In this document: positions 30,202 to 39,423 of the stretch, piece by piece
How positions within the stretch are numbered: position 1 is the stretch's first letter
How the letters are laid out: each line of letters opens with the position of its first letter
Source: Actinomycetota bacterium
Lineage (GTDB): Bacteria; Actinomycetota; Actinomycetes; Actinomycetales; Microbacteriaceae
Direction: 5' to 3'
Length of the DNA: 64,000 bases
NCBI GenBank assembly: GCA_947449765.1
Contig: CANFSP010000004.1
Coordinates: 1 to 64,000 of the forward strand
The notes under the pieces: generated by a model
Seen by the model: only the letters and a program-made list of their open reading frames with translations
What the model was told of the DNA's origin: nothing
Database searches by the model: none
Program-made: the position numbers and the translations under genes

Positions 30202-30394
30202 TCATCAATCTTGACACGCATGGGAAGTGCGACTCTCTCACTTACTTCGTTTGCGCGGGAGCAGGCAGAGGTCTTCGACGGTTACACTAGAAGTGCCCCT
30301 CAGCGGCGCATCTCATCGGCGAGACGAGCATTTCGCCAGTGCGGGCAAACGTGCTTGAAGAACCCATAATCTTGCCAGCAGCGAAGGAACGCCT
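30202..30394 (+). promoter_or_regulatory. ctaA-sufB intergenic region, suf promoter
   Basis: TACACT (30283-30288) is the best -10 and would give a leader of about 100 bases ending in AAGGA before the sufB ATG. No sufR gene and no recognisable SufR or IscR box is present. Nothing else was recognised in this stretch. Confidence 0.4.
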
Positions 30395-31813
30395 ATGTCC
30401 GACATTCTCATCAACCGGCCGGAACTTGACGGCATTGGTCAGTACGAGTTTGGCTGGCATGACAAGGATGTCGCGGGAGCCAGCGCCCGACGGGGTATCA
30501 ATGAAGATGTCGTAGCAGACATTTCTCAGCTTAAGGACGAACCCGACTGGATGCTCCAGCGCAGACTAAACGGCCTCAAGCTCTTTGGTCGTAAGCCAAT
30601 GCCGACGTGGGGCGCAGATCTCAGCGGCATTGATTTTGACAACATCAAGTACTTCGTTCGCTCGACCGAGCGTCAGGCTCAAACGTGGGAAGACCTCCCC
30701 GATGAGATCAAAGACACGTACGAAAAATTAGGCATTCCCGAGGCAGAGCGTCAGCGGCTAGTCGCCGGCGTGGCAGCGCAGTATGAGTCTGAGGTCGTCT
30801 ATCACCAAATCAATGAGGAACTTGAGCGACAGGGTGTCATATTTATGGACACGGATACCGCTCTGAAAGAACACCCCGAATTCTTTGACGAGTACTTCGG
30901 AACCGTCATTCCGGCTGGGGACAACAAGTTCGCTGCACTCAATACCGCAGTGTGGTCGGGCGGTTCGTTCGTGTACGTTCCGAAAGGTGTCCACGTAGAG
31001 ATTCCCTTGCAGGCCTACTTTCGTATCAACACTGAGAACATGGGTCAATTCGAGCGAACACTCATCATCGCGGACGAGGGTTCCTACGTGCACTACATCG
31101 AAGGATGTACCGCTCCCATCTACAAGAGCGATTCGCTGCACTCCGCTGTGGTTGAAATTATCGTCAAGAAGAACGCTCGTGTGCGGTACACGACCATCCA
31201 GAACTGGTCCAACAATGTTTACAACCTGGTGACTAAACGAGCCATTGCTCACGAAGGTGCCACGATGGAATGGATTGACGGCAACATCGGCTCGAAAGTA
31301 ACCATGAAGTACCCCAGTGTCTACCTCGTCGGTGAGCATGCCAAGGGTGAGACCCTTTCTGTAGCCTTTGCTGGCCCAGGTCAGCATCAGGACGCGGGCG
31401 CAAAAATGGTTCACATGGCTCCGCACACGCAGTCATCGATTGTCTCTAAGTCGATTGCGCGTGGCGGCGGTCGCGCAGGTTATCGTGGGGAAATTCGTGT
31501 CGACGCAAACGCACATCACAGTGCGAATACTGTCCGTTGTGACGCGCTCCTGGTAGATACGATTTCTCGATCTGACACGTACCCAGCAATTGATATCCGA
31601 GTGGATGATGTTCAGCTCGGCCACGAGGCAACCGTTTCACGGGTGAGTGAAGAGCAGCTGTTCTACCTCATGTCGCGGGGGCTCGAAGAAGATGAAGCGA
31701 TGGCCATGATTGTTCGTGGGTTTATCGAGCCGATTGCTCGAGAACTTCCGATGGAGTACGCCCTCGAACTCAATAAGCTCATTGAGCTCGGTATGGAAGG
31801 TTCAGTCGGCTAA
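30395..31813 (+). CDS. sufB: Fe-S cluster assembly protein SufB
   Basis: This 472-residue scaffold component of the SufBCD complex builds Fe-S clusters. The beta-helix core has family signatures such as [29 protein letters not shown] and the C-terminal [25 protein letters not shown] precedes the ATG at a normal distance. It is the first gene of the operon sufB-sufD-Rieske-sufC-sufT. Confidence 0.97.
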   Translation: MSDILINRPELDGIGQYEFGWHDKDVAGASARRGINEDVVADISQLKDEPDWMLQRRLNGLKLFGRKPMPTWGADLSGIDFDNIKYFVRSTERQAQTWEDLPDEIKDTYEKLGIPEAERQRLVAGVAAQYESEVVYHQINEELERQGVIFMDTDTALKEHPEFFDEYFGTVIPAGDNKFAALNTAVWSGGSFVYVPKGVHVEIPLQAYFRINTENMGQFERTLIIADEGSYVHYIEGCTAPIYKSDSLHSAVVEIIVKKNARVRYTTIQNWSNNVYNLVTKRAIAHEGATMEWIDGNIGSKVTMKYPSVYLVGEHAKGETLSVAFAGPGQHQDAGAKMVHMAPHTQSSIVSKSIARGGGRAGYRGEIRVDANAHHSANTVRCDALLVDTISRSDTYPAIDIRVDDVQLGHEATVSRVSEEQLFYLMSRGLEEDEAMAMIVRGFIEPIARELPMEYALELNKLIELGMEGSVG

Positions 31814-32989
31814 ATGAGTTCTCCTTCCAAAGCTTCAGCTGAGGCTGGAGCGGTTACTCCTGTGCACGGCTCCGCCAGTCCCGTGCCTGTCCAAACCAGA
31901 GATGAGCGGTTTTCGTCATTCGAAGTCGCCGATTTTGCACCTGTCACTGGCAGGGAGGTGGACTGGAAGCTCACTCCTACGTCCGCCCTCTCCGATCTCC
32001 TTGGTGAGTTGGTCAACGGAGAGCGACTCGCTCTAGAAACCACCATCGTTGGTTCAACTCAGCTCTCGTGGGTACCGATGAGCGATTCATCCGTGGGAAG
32101 TGTTGGTAGGCCTGAAGACCGTGCGTCGGCTATCGCGTGGGCGTCAACATCCGAAGCACTGCTCGTCGACGTGCACGCAGACGATGTGAGCGAAGTAACG
32201 ATTTCACGCTCGTCTCTCACTCCTGTGCCGAATTCGTCGCATACCGTCATTCGAGTGGCGCCATTTGCAAAGGCTACGGTTGTGCTGACCGGTGAGGGAC
32301 AGTCTTCTCTCACCGAAAACGTCGAAATTCTGGCTGGCGAGTCGTCCCAGGTCACTGTCATCACGCTTCAAGAATGGGCGAGTGACGCGCGTCATTTGGC
32401 ATCGCATTTCGTTCGAACCGAGAAAAACGCGTCGGTAACGCACGTGGTTGTTTCACTATCCGGTTCCATTGTTCGGGTAAATCCGCAAACGCATCTCGCC
32501 GGTGAGGGCTCACGAGTCAACATGCTCGGACTCTATTTCGCCGATTCAGGTGAACACCTTGAGCAGCAGGTTTTTGTTCACCACGAGGCGCCACACACGA
32601 CCAGCCGCGTGAATTACAAGGGAGCACTACAGGGCGCGGGTGCCCGAACGGTCTGGATTGGTGACGTTCTCATCGGGCAGAGTGCAGTGGGCACGGACAG
32701 TTACGAACAGAATCGTAACCTCGTACTGACCGAGGGAACTCGAGCCGATTCGATTCCTAACCTTGAAATTAAGACAGGCGATATTGCTGGAGCGGGTCAC
32801 GCGAGTGCAACCGGACGATTCGACGACGAGCAACTTTTCTATCTTCAAGCTCGAGGTATTGACGAGGCCACGGCACGGCAACTTGTGGTTCGTGGATTCC
32901 TCAACGAAATAGTTCAACAGATTCCGGTCGAATCGGTTGCCGCCCGAATTGAGGCGGCTCTCGATCGTGAGCTTGAGGGGATTGCCTAA
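31814..32989 (+). CDS. sufD: Fe-S cluster assembly protein SufD
   Basis: This 391-residue paralogue of SufB forms the SufBC2D complex. It shares the C-terminal pattern GRFDDEQLFYLQARGIDEATARQLVVRGFL. The N-terminal region is variable, as is usual. The ATG follows the sufB stop with no gap (TAAATG), so translation is coupled. Confidence 0.95.
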   Translation: MSSPSKASAEAGAVTPVHGSASPVPVQTRDERFSSFEVADFAPVTGREVDWKLTPTSALSDLLGELVNGERLALETTIVGSTQLSWVPMSDSSVGSVGRPEDRASAIAWASTSEALLVDVHADDVSEVTISRSSLTPVPNSSHTVIRVAPFAKATVVLTGEGQSSLTENVEILAGESSQVTVITLQEWASDARHLASHFVRTEKNASVTHVVVSLSGSIVRVNPQTHLAGEGSRVNMLGLYFADSGEHLEQQVFVHHEAPHTTSRVNYKGALQGAGARTVWIGDVLIGQSAVGTDSYEQNRNLVLTEGTRADSIPNLEIKTGDIAGAGHASATGRFDDEQLFYLQARGIDEATARQLVVRGFLNEIVQQIPVESVAARIEAALDRELEGIA

Positions 32990-33315
32990 TGGCTGAAGAA
33001 CTCGTTATCGCACGGGACCAGCTCGTGCAGGATCAGGCACATCGTGTCATCGTCAACGGGATACCCATCGCCCTAGTTCTTGACTCATCCGGAGTTGTCC
33101 ACGCAATCGGAGATACCTGTACGCACGGGGACATATCGCTTGCCGAGGGATTCGTCGAAGACAACACCCTCGAATGCTGGGCTCACGGTTCTAAATTTGA
33201 GCTTGAGACAGGAAAGCCATTGACGCTGCCGGCGTATGAGCCGGTGCCGGTTTTCCTGGTGGAAGAGCGAGACGGCAATATTTATATCGATCCCAACGTC
33301 ACGAAAGAGATTTAG
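32989..33315 (+). CDS. Small Rieske-type [2Fe-2S] protein of the SUF operon
   Basis: This 108-residue soluble protein has a Rieske site: Cys44 and His46 in CTHGD, and Cys63 and His66 in CWAHGS. Such bifunctional-ferredoxin-like proteins are regular members of actinobacterial suf operons and may pass electrons during cluster assembly (inference). Its ATG overlaps the sufD stop by one base (TAATG). Confidence 0.92.
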   Translation: MAEELVIARDQLVQDQAHRVIVNGIPIALVLDSSGVVHAIGDTCTHGDISLAEGFVEDNTLECWAHGSKFELETGKPLTLPAYEPVPVFLVEERDGNIYIDPNVTKEI

Positions 33316-33317
33316 AG

Positions 33318-34076
33318 ATGGCTGTTTTAGAGATCCGCGACTTACATGTCAGTGTCGAAACGGACCAGGGAACGCGACAGATTCTCAAGGGTGTTGACCT
33401 CACGATTCGTTCGGGAGAGACTCACGCCATCATGGGTCCGAACGGCTCCGGAAAATCGACTTTGGCTTACACGATTGCCGGTCATCCCCGCTACACGGTC
33501 GACTCTGGTTCAATTACTTTCGACGGCGCAGATGTTCTCGACATGTCAGTCGATGAGCGCGCACGGGCTGGGCTCTTTCTTGCCATGCAGTATCCCGTGG
33601 AAATTCCTGGTGTTACTGTGTCGAATTTTCTTCGTACGGCAAAGACCGCGATAGACGGATCCTCTCCGGCACTTCGTCAGTGGGTCGGCGATGTTAAGAC
33701 GGCCATGACAAATCTAAAAATGGATCCCGCATTCACCGAGAGAAATGTCAATGAGGGATTCTCGGGTGGCGAGAAGAAACGCCACGAGATTCTCCAGCTT
33801 GAGCTTCTCAAGCCGAAGATTGCTGTTTTGGACGAGACTGACTCTGGTCTCGATGTTGATGCACTCAAAGTGGTGTCTGAGGGCGTGAACCGAGCTAAGG
33901 AGGACACCGGTCTTGGTGTCCTGTTGATTACGCACTACACACGCATTCTTCGCTACATCACACCGGATTACGTTCACGTTTTCGTTGCCGGCAAGGTCGC
34001 TGAACAGGGAGGGCCCGAACTCGCTGAACGTCTTGAGGCTGAGGGCTACGATCGCTACGTCGAGGCAAGCGCCTAG
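33318..34076 (+). CDS. sufC: Fe-S cluster assembly ATPase SufC
   Basis: This 252-residue ABC-type ATPase drives SufB-SufD rearrangement. Walker A GPNGSGKST is at 40-48, the signature FSGGEKKRHEILQ near 150, and Walker B AVLDETDSGLD follows; the Glu-Thr-Asp variant is typical of SufC. It starts two bases after the Rieske gene and overlaps the next gene by one base. Confidence 0.97.
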   Translation: MAVLEIRDLHVSVETDQGTRQILKGVDLTIRSGETHAIMGPNGSGKSTLAYTIAGHPRYTVDSGSITFDGADVLDMSVDERARAGLFLAMQYPVEIPGVTVSNFLRTAKTAIDGSSPALRQWVGDVKTAMTNLKMDPAFTERNVNEGFSGGEKKRHEILQLELLKPKIAVLDETDSGLDVDALKVVSEGVNRAKEDTGLGVLLITHYTRILRYITPDYVHVFVAGKVAEQGGPELAERLEAEGYDRYVEASA

Positions 34077-34408
34077 TGAACACGACATCCCTGAGCGATG
34101 AACGCTACAACGAATTCATCGAGGCACTCAAAGACGTCGTCGACCCCGAGCTCGGCGTAAACATTGTCGATCTTGGATTGATTTACAACCTCCTGTGGGA
34201 TGTTGACAGTGATGCACTCGTTGTTGAGATGACGCTTACGAGCGCAGGGTGTCCCTTGACTGATGTCATCGAGGAGCAAATCGGTCAGTGTCTGGACGGG
34301 CACGCAGATAAGTTCCGCATTAACTGGATCTGGATGCCACCGTGGGGCCCAGAAAAAATAACGGATGATGGTCGCGAGATGATGCGAGCACTCGGATTCA
34401 GCATCTAA
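34076..34408 (+). CDS. sufT: MIP18/DUF59 Fe-S assembly factor SufT-like
   Basis: This 110-residue protein has the DUF59 signatures DPELGVNIVDLGLIY and the reactive Cys59 in TSAGCPLTD. Members help mature Fe-S proteins. The GTG overlaps the sufC stop by one base. In many Actinobacteria sufS and sufU lie between sufC and this gene; here they are absent. Confidence 0.92.
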   Translation: MNTTSLSDERYNEFIEALKDVVDPELGVNIVDLGLIYNLLWDVDSDALVVEMTLTSAGCPLTDVIEEQIGQCLDGHADKFRINWIWMPPWGPEKITDDGREMMRALGFSI

Positions 34409-34440
34409 AAAAAAGACCCCCATTGGGGGTCTTTTTTTGG
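34409..34440. terminator. Strong bidirectional terminator between sufT and bioY
   Basis: A-run, AGACCCCC (34416-34423), ATT loop, GGGGGTCT (34427-34434) and T-run. The A and T tracts on both sides make it work for both convergent genes. Confidence 0.95.
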
Positions 34441-34447
34441 AAGTGTT

Positions 34448-35077
34448 CTAGTTCTTCTTAAAGCTAACGAGTTTCCATGCCAGCGGAAGGAGAGCTCCCG
34501 CGGCGAGAGCCTTGACGAGATCTCCGACAATGAACGGCATCAATCCGAATGTGAACGTATCAGCAACAGGATTGGGGTCTCCGACCCGCGACAGAAATAG
34601 GCCAAGCCAGGGCAGGCCGACGGCGTAAATAATGATTTCGGCAATGATGAAACCAAGAATCGCCTTGAGAACCTTCCGATCCCACTGACGTTCAGCGAGC
34701 CAGCCTAGAGCCACGGCAGCCAAGATAAAGCCGACGAGATAACCAAAGGTTGCAAGACCGAACACCGCGAGTCCAGTTGTGTGGAAGGTTGCTCCGCTAT
34801 CGGTCGTTTGTGCTGCCAGAATCGGGAGACCCGCAACCGCAAGCGCAAGGTACAGGACTGTGGTGATGAGCGCCCGAACCATTCCAAAGGATGCGCCAAC
34901 GAGCAAAATAGCGAAAGTCTGTCCTGTCATCGGCACTGGCCACATCGGAATCTGGATTTGCGCAGCGCCAGCGATGAGTGCAACTCCACCGACCACATAA
35001 GCGGCGTTCGTGAGTACCGAGGTAGCACCGAGTCGGTCGACAAGAACCGGGCGAGGCGCGAAAATAGCTGTAGACAC
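34448..35077 (-). CDS. bioY: Biotin ECF transporter substrate-binding subunit BioY
   Basis: This 209-residue membrane protein has five to six helices and the BioY signatures IQIPMWPVPMTGQTFAILLVG and LPWLGLF. It binds biotin for uptake through an ECF-type transporter; no ATPase or EcfT partner is adjacent, so it may use shared modules or work alone. The GTG at 35077 is set by AAGGAG (35087-35082) four bases upstream. A long upstream reading into the intergenic region was rejected. No BirA or BioQ box was recognised. Confidence 0.93.
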   Translation of the reverse strand: MSTAIFAPRPVLVDRLGATSVLTNAAYVVGGVALIAGAAQIQIPMWPVPMTGQTFAILLVGASFGMVRALITTVLYLALAVAGLPILAAQTTDSGATFHTTGLAVFGLATFGYLVGFILAAVALGWLAERQWDRKVLKAILGFIIAEIIIYAVGLPWLGLFLSRVGDPNPVADTFTFGLMPFIVGDLVKALAAGALLPLAWKLVSFKKN

Positions 35078-35129
35078 GTGTCTCCTTGCGGGGATTGAGC
35101 CGGCAGCGAACTTCACACCGGATATGCCA

Positions 35130-35137
35130 AATATACT
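35130..35137. promoter_or_regulatory. Overlapping divergent -10 elements, bioY and ABC-F gene
   Basis: TATACT (35132-35137, plus) and TATATT (35135-35130, minus) overlap by four bases in an A/T-rich patch between the two divergent genes. A TTGACT on the minus strand (35143-35138) is nearby but badly spaced. Assignment is tentative. Confidence 0.35.
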
Positions 35138-35193
35138 AGTCAAGTCACCGCTTGGTCGCGTTTGGTTCGGCCCTTGATGTCTGGATTTTTCGC

Positions 35194-36792
35194 GTGCTTT
35201 CCGTTTCTCATTTAGAACTTCGCGTGGGCGCACGGCTGCTGATGAGTGACGTCTCATTTCGCGTCTCACCTGGCGACAAAATAGGCTTGGTTGGTCGTAA
35301 TGGCGCAGGAAAAACTACTTTGACCAAAGTCTTGGCGGGTGATGGTCAGGCTTCCGATGGCACGGTCGAGCGCGCCGGCGAGATTGGCTATTTGCCTCAA
35401 GATCCGCGAAGTGGCGACCCAGAAATGTTAGCCCGAACCCGCATCCTCGACGCGCGAGGATTAGGTTCCCTCGCCATCGGCATGCGCGAAGCCACTGAAG
35501 AAATGGCATCACCTGATGAAGCAGTGAGCGCCGCAGCAATGAAGAAGTACTCGATACTTGAGGACCGTTTTTTGGCCCTTGGAGGATACGCTGCCGAAGC
35601 GGAGGCTGCCGTTATTGCGAGCAACCTCAAGTTACCTGATCGGATTCTCGACCAACCCCTCAAAACTCTTTCTGGTGGCCAAAGGCGTCGCATTGAATTG
35701 GGGCGAATACTCTTTTCGGGCGCCGACACGATGCTCCTCGATGAACCAACGAACCACCTCGACGCTGACAGCGTCGGGTGGCTTCGTGATTTTCTCAAAG
35801 GGTACTCCGGCGGACTCATCATCATTAGCCACGATGTGGCGCTCGTCGAAGAAACCGTAAACCGAGTCTTTTACCTAGATGCGAATCGTCAAGTCATCGA
35901 CATCTACAACATGGGCTGGAAGCACTACCTTCGTCAGCGTGAGACCGATGAGGAACGACGAAAGCGTGAACGTGCAAACGCAGAACAGAAAGCCAGCACC
36001 CTTCAACTTCAGGCAGCCAAGATGGGTGCCCGAGCATCGGGAGCCGTAGCCGCGAAACAAATGGCACGACGCGCTGAAGCACTTCTTTCCGGACTTGAAG
36101 ATGTTCGCCAAAGCGACCGTGTGGCTAAACTCCGATTCCCCGAACCGGCACCGTGCGGAAAAACGCCGCTGATGGCGAGTAACCTCTCCAAGTCGTACGG
36201 GTCGCTTGAGATTTTTACCGCTGTCGATCTTGCTATCGACCGGGGCTCCCGCGTCGTTATTCTCGGCCTCAACGGAGCTGGTAAAACGACTCTGCTACGA
36301 ATCCTTGGGGGAGTAGACCAACCTGATACCGGTTCTCTCGAGCCTGGACACGGTCTGAAAATCGGGTATTACGCTCAGGAACACGAGACTCTCGATGTCA
36401 ACAGATCTGTACTCGAGAACATGGTTTCCGTCTCATCTCACCTCACCGAGACGGAAGCGCGAAAAGTTCTCGGCAGTTTTTTATTTACCGGTGATGATGT
36501 AAGTAAACCGGCGGGAGTTCTCTCTGGAGGCGAGAAGACGCGCTTGGCCCTTGCCATGCTTGTCGTGAGCAGCGCCAATCTCCTGCTACTTGACGAGCCG
36601 ACAAACAACCTGGACCCGCTGAGTCGCTTGGAAATTCTTGGCGCGTTGTCGGAGTACAAAGGCGCCGTTGTGCTGGTAAGCCACGATGAGGGAGCCGTCG
36701 AAGCGTTGAACCCCGAGCGGGTTCTCATCATGCCAGAAGGTCAAGAGGACATTTGGAATCCCGAATACCTCGAACTTATCTCCCTGGCGTAG
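35194..36792 (+). CDS. ABC-F family ATPase (ribosome-associated type)
   Basis: This 532-residue soluble protein has two ABC domains and no membrane segment: Walker A GRNGAGKTT and LSGGQRRR in the first, GLNGAGKTT and LSGGEKTRLALA in the second. They are joined by a charged, probably coiled linker (about 245-300) rich in Arg, Lys and Glu, the P-site tRNA interaction motif in ABC-F proteins. The family acts on translating ribosomes (EttA-like housekeeping or antibiotic protection); which applies is not decidable. The GTG at 35194 gives the typical start LSVSHLELRVG. Its 3' end overlaps SURF1 by 17 bases. Confidence 0.92.
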   Translation: MLSVSHLELRVGARLLMSDVSFRVSPGDKIGLVGRNGAGKTTLTKVLAGDGQASDGTVERAGEIGYLPQDPRSGDPEMLARTRILDARGLGSLAIGMREATEEMASPDEAVSAAAMKKYSILEDRFLALGGYAAEAEAAVIASNLKLPDRILDQPLKTLSGGQRRRIELGRILFSGADTMLLDEPTNHLDADSVGWLRDFLKGYSGGLIIISHDVALVEETVNRVFYLDANRQVIDIYNMGWKHYLRQRETDEERRKRERANAEQKASTLQLQAAKMGARASGAVAAKQMARRAEALLSGLEDVRQSDRVAKLRFPEPAPCGKTPLMASNLSKSYGSLEIFTAVDLAIDRGSRVVILGLNGAGKTTLLRILGGVDQPDTGSLEPGHGLKIGYYAQEHETLDVNRSVLENMVSVSSHLTETEARKVLGSFLFTGDDVSKPAGVLSGGEKTRLALAMLVVSSANLLLLDEPTNNLDPLSRLEILGALSEYKGAVVLVSHDEGAVEALNPERVLIMPEGQEDIWNPEYLELISLA

Positions 36793-37684
36793 AGGTCATT
36801 TCGTCGATTTCGCTATCTTCTGCCCGTGCGTCAGAGTCTCGTGGTCGAGGCTGTGCACTCAGGTTCCTTCCACGAGGCCTCCGTGATCTCCCCTCTGGGG
36901 AAGACTCTCGTGCCAAGCGCTTCTCATGACGAATAATCCACACGACCCCAACAAATCCCAGTAAGCCAAAGGCGATCCATTGGAAGGCATAGCTGAGATG
37001 GTTTCCTTCAGTCAACTGGGGTTTTTGCTCTAGCTCGCCGTGCCCTTCTGGAACCGATTCAGCCACCAGGTCACCGTAATACTGTGTGATGACGTGAGGC
37101 GAGACGTTGAGGAAAAAACTTGGGCTGATGCTTGGGATGAGGTTGCCGACTGCCTCCTGCCCCGCGATAGTTCGTTCCATGGTGCGAAGCCTAAAAGTTA
37201 CCTGTTGTGTCTCGTCAGATGGAGAGGGAATATTTTCCGGAGGGAGGCCGGATGTTGTTGAACCAAACCAGCCACGGTTGATTAACAGCACAGAGTTGTC
37301 GGCTCGTTCGAAGCAATAAAGTGAACTAAATCCCACTTCACCGTCGCGAACGCGATTACGCACGAGAGCTGAGCAATCACTCACATAATGCCCCGTGGCG
37401 AAAGTGGGAATCCATTCGAGTTGTGACGAGTAGCTCGATGGTGCGTCGAGAACATCCCCGAGTGGCCTGGGTGTCACGTCAAAATTACGCTCGACACGCT
37501 GCATTTCAGATACGGCTGAATCTCTCCGCGCGAACTGCCACTGACTCAAGAAAAAGCAGATGGCCGCGAAGACGAGGGCCAGAGCAACATAACCGACGAA
37601 CCTCAACGGAAACGTTGAATCCGCTTGGCGTGTGTGCGAGGTCCCGCTAGTTGAATCTCGGTGACTCACGAGGTCCGTCTGCAT
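36776..37684 (-). CDS. SURF1-family cytochrome oxidase assembly protein
   Basis: This 302-residue protein has two transmembrane segments (about 28-48 and 245-265) flanking an extracytoplasmic domain, the SURF1 topology. Conserved marks are the W-Q-F-A-R-R after helix 1, LLINRGWFG, and the HLSYAFQWIAFG start of helix 2. A basic, Arg/Glu-rich tail follows. SURF1 proteins assist haem insertion into cytochrome c oxidase, consistent with ctaA and ctaB in the window. The ATG lies inside the 3' end of the upstream DUF3099 gene. Confidence 0.88.
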   Translation of the reverse strand: MQTDLVSHRDSTSGTSHTRQADSTFPLRFVGYVALALVFAAICFFLSQWQFARRDSAVSEMQRVERNFDVTPRPLGDVLDAPSSYSSQLEWIPTFATGHYVSDCSALVRNRVRDGEVGFSSLYCFERADNSVLLINRGWFGSTTSGLPPENIPSPSDETQQVTFRLRTMERTIAGQEAVGNLIPSISPSFFLNVSPHVITQYYGDLVAESVPEGHGELEQKPQLTEGNHLSYAFQWIAFGLLGFVGVVWIIRHEKRLARESSPEGRSRRPRGRNLSAQPRPRDSDARAEDSEIDEMTSTPGR

Positions 37685-37964
37685 GATTGTGTGCCTCAGG
37701 TGCGAGCGGCAGAATCGAACCCGGGCGGGACACGTCGTTGTCGGTTGGACTCATTTTTTGGTTAGCGATCAGAACCGCAAAATACGGCAAGAAAATGGCT
37801 CCCGCGGCACAGACGATGAGCCACCAGCCCGAGACGAACAGCATGAGGATGATGCACACCATGCGTATTCCCATTGCGATCGAATACTTGAGCATGCGAA
37901 CGCGACGCTCGTCATCCGGGTTGTCGGGGAGGCTCGTTGCGCTGGGAACAGCGGTTCTGCGCAT
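37647..37964 (-). CDS. DUF3099 membrane protein
   Basis: This 105-residue protein has two adjacent hydrophobic helices (about 33-52 and 54-74) after a short basic N-terminus (RRVRMLKYSI), matching actinobacterial DUF3099, of unknown function. The ATG at 37964 gives MRRTAVPSATSL; a longer reading to 38024 is less likely. It overlaps the SURF1 gene by 38 bases, so the two are probably one transcript. Confidence 0.8.
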   Translation of the reverse strand: MRRTAVPSATSLPDNPDDERRVRMLKYSIAMGIRMVCIILMLFVSGWWLIVCAAGAIFLPYFAVLIANQKMSPTDNDVSRPGSILPLAPEAHNHADGPRESPRFN

Positions 37965-38074
37965 GATTCGGCTTTCTCTAGTGAGGGCATCCTTACCTAA
38001 CCATCCTAAGACTATGCTTACCATCGAAGCGTGAGCTCCGTCTCACGGCAGAATTTCATTGAGCGGAGTAAATC

Positions 38075-38782
38075 GTGACGTCACGTACAGTTCTGATCAC
38101 CGGTGGAAACCGCGGAATTGGTTTCGCGCTGGCCGAAGAATTCTTAGCCGCCGGACACCGTGTAGCGGTGACCGCACGTTCCGGCTCGGGTCCCGCAGGC
38201 TCGTTGACAGTGAACGCTGACGTAAACGACGGCGAGTCGTTGGATGCTGCACTGTCTCGGATCGAAGCTGAGTTGGGGCCCATTGAGGTGGTCGTGGCCA
38301 ATGCCGGAATTACCAAGGACACCCTCCTCATGCGGATGTCCGATGATGAATTCGATTCGGTTGTGGCGACGAATCTCGGAGGCGCTTTTAGGGTCGTTAA
38401 GCGTGCGAGCAAATCTATGATTAAGGCCAAGTTCGGACGAGTTATTCTCATCGGTTCGGTTGTCGGCCTTTACGGGTCGGCCGGACAAGTGAACTATTCC
38501 TCGTCAAAGAGTGCTCTTGTGGGAATGGCCCGCTCAATCACGCGAGAACTTGCTGGTCGGGGAATTACCGCGAATGTTGTCGCACCGGGCTTCATCGAGA
38601 CTGATATGACGGCCGCGTTGCCTGAAGCACAACAACTTCAGTACAAGGCAAGTATTCCCGCCGGACGTTTTGCGCAGGCCAGTGAGGTCGCCAAAGTATG
38701 CGTGTGGCTAGCCAGCGATGAGACGTCGTATATCAGCGGTGCTGTCATCCCTGTAGATGGCGGATTAGGAATGGGCCACTAG
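38075..38782 (+). CDS. fabG: 3-oxoacyl-[acyl-carrier-protein] reductase
   Basis: This 235-residue short-chain dehydrogenase has the NADP-binding TGGNRGIG (9-16), NAG at 76-78, catalytic Asn100, Ser128, Tyr141 and Lys145 (YSSSK), and a VAPGFIETDMT motif typical of FabG. It reduces 3-ketoacyl-ACP in fatty-acid elongation. The GTG start has GGAG (38065-38068) six bases upstream. In mycobacteria inhA follows fabG; here the convergent serB follows with a four-base overlap. Confidence 0.9.
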   Translation: MTSRTVLITGGNRGIGFALAEEFLAAGHRVAVTARSGSGPAGSLTVNADVNDGESLDAALSRIEAELGPIEVVVANAGITKDTLLMRMSDDEFDSVVATNLGGAFRVVKRASKSMIKAKFGRVILIGSVVGLYGSAGQVNYSSSKSALVGMARSITRELAGRGITANVVAPGFIETDMTAALPEAQQLQYKASIPAGRFAQASEVAKVCVWLASDETSYISGAVIPVDGGLGMGH

Positions 38783-39423
38783 TAGTCGGCTCGCCCATAA
38801 ATACGATCGGCCGCGAGGCTTAAATCTCTTTCGGAGATCGAGAAGTTAGCCACCTGAATCACAATCGGTTTTGCGCAAAATGCAATGCTGATTCCCGCAG
38901 ATTGCATCATGGGAATGTCGTTAGCGCCGTCGCCGATAGCGACAGTGTCGGCGTGAGAAATGCCGTTTTCGGCAGCCCACTTGTCCAACGATTGAGCCTT
39001 TGCCGCTGCGTCAATAATCTCGCCCCGCAAACGTCCGGTGAGGATACCGCTCTCAACGTCTAGTCGGTTTGCCCGCCAGAAATCAAGATTCAGCCGAGAC
39101 GCAAGTGGGTCCAGAATTTCGTGAAACCCTCCAGAAACAGCTCCCGCCAGACCTCCTCGATGATGAATCTCATCGATGAGAGCGTTGGCGCCGTGGGTGA
39201 TCGTCACGTCACTCAGCACGTCAGTGAAGGCTTGTGTTGAGAGTCCTTTCAGTGTGGCTACTCTTTCCCTGAGGCTCTCGGCAAAGTCGATCTCGCCACG
39301 CATCGCTCGATCGGTTATCTGCGCAACACGCTCGCGACTTCCAGCCTTTTCCGCAAGAAGCTCAATCACTTCGTTGTCTATTAGGGTGCTGTCGACGTCG
39401 AATACGACAAGTTTTCTCGTCAT
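38779..39423 (-). CDS. serB: Phosphoserine phosphatase
   Basis: This 214-residue HAD-family enzyme makes serine from phosphoserine. The nucleophile motif DVDSTLID has Asp9 and acid/base Asp11. SGGF provides motif II and [10 protein letters not shown] is the metal-binding motif. It lacks the N-terminal ACT domains found in some actinobacterial SerB. Its ATG overlaps the glgC stop as ATGA, an unusual pairing of serine and glycogen genes. Confidence 0.93.
   Translation of the reverse strand: MTRKLVVFDVDSTLIDNEVIELLAEKAGSRERVAQITDRAMRGEIDFAESLRERVATLKGLSTQAFTDVLSDVTITHGANALIDEIHHRGGLAGAVSGGFHEILDPLASRLNLDFWRANRLDVESGILTGRLRGEIIDAAAKAQSLDKWAAENGISHADTVAIGDGANDIPMMQSAGISIAFCAKPIVIQVANFSISERDLSLAADRIYGRADY

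Noticed and set aside
30758-31426. 222-residue minus-strand frame opposite sufB
   Set aside because: It mirrors the codon structure of sufB and has no recognisable domain or promoter.
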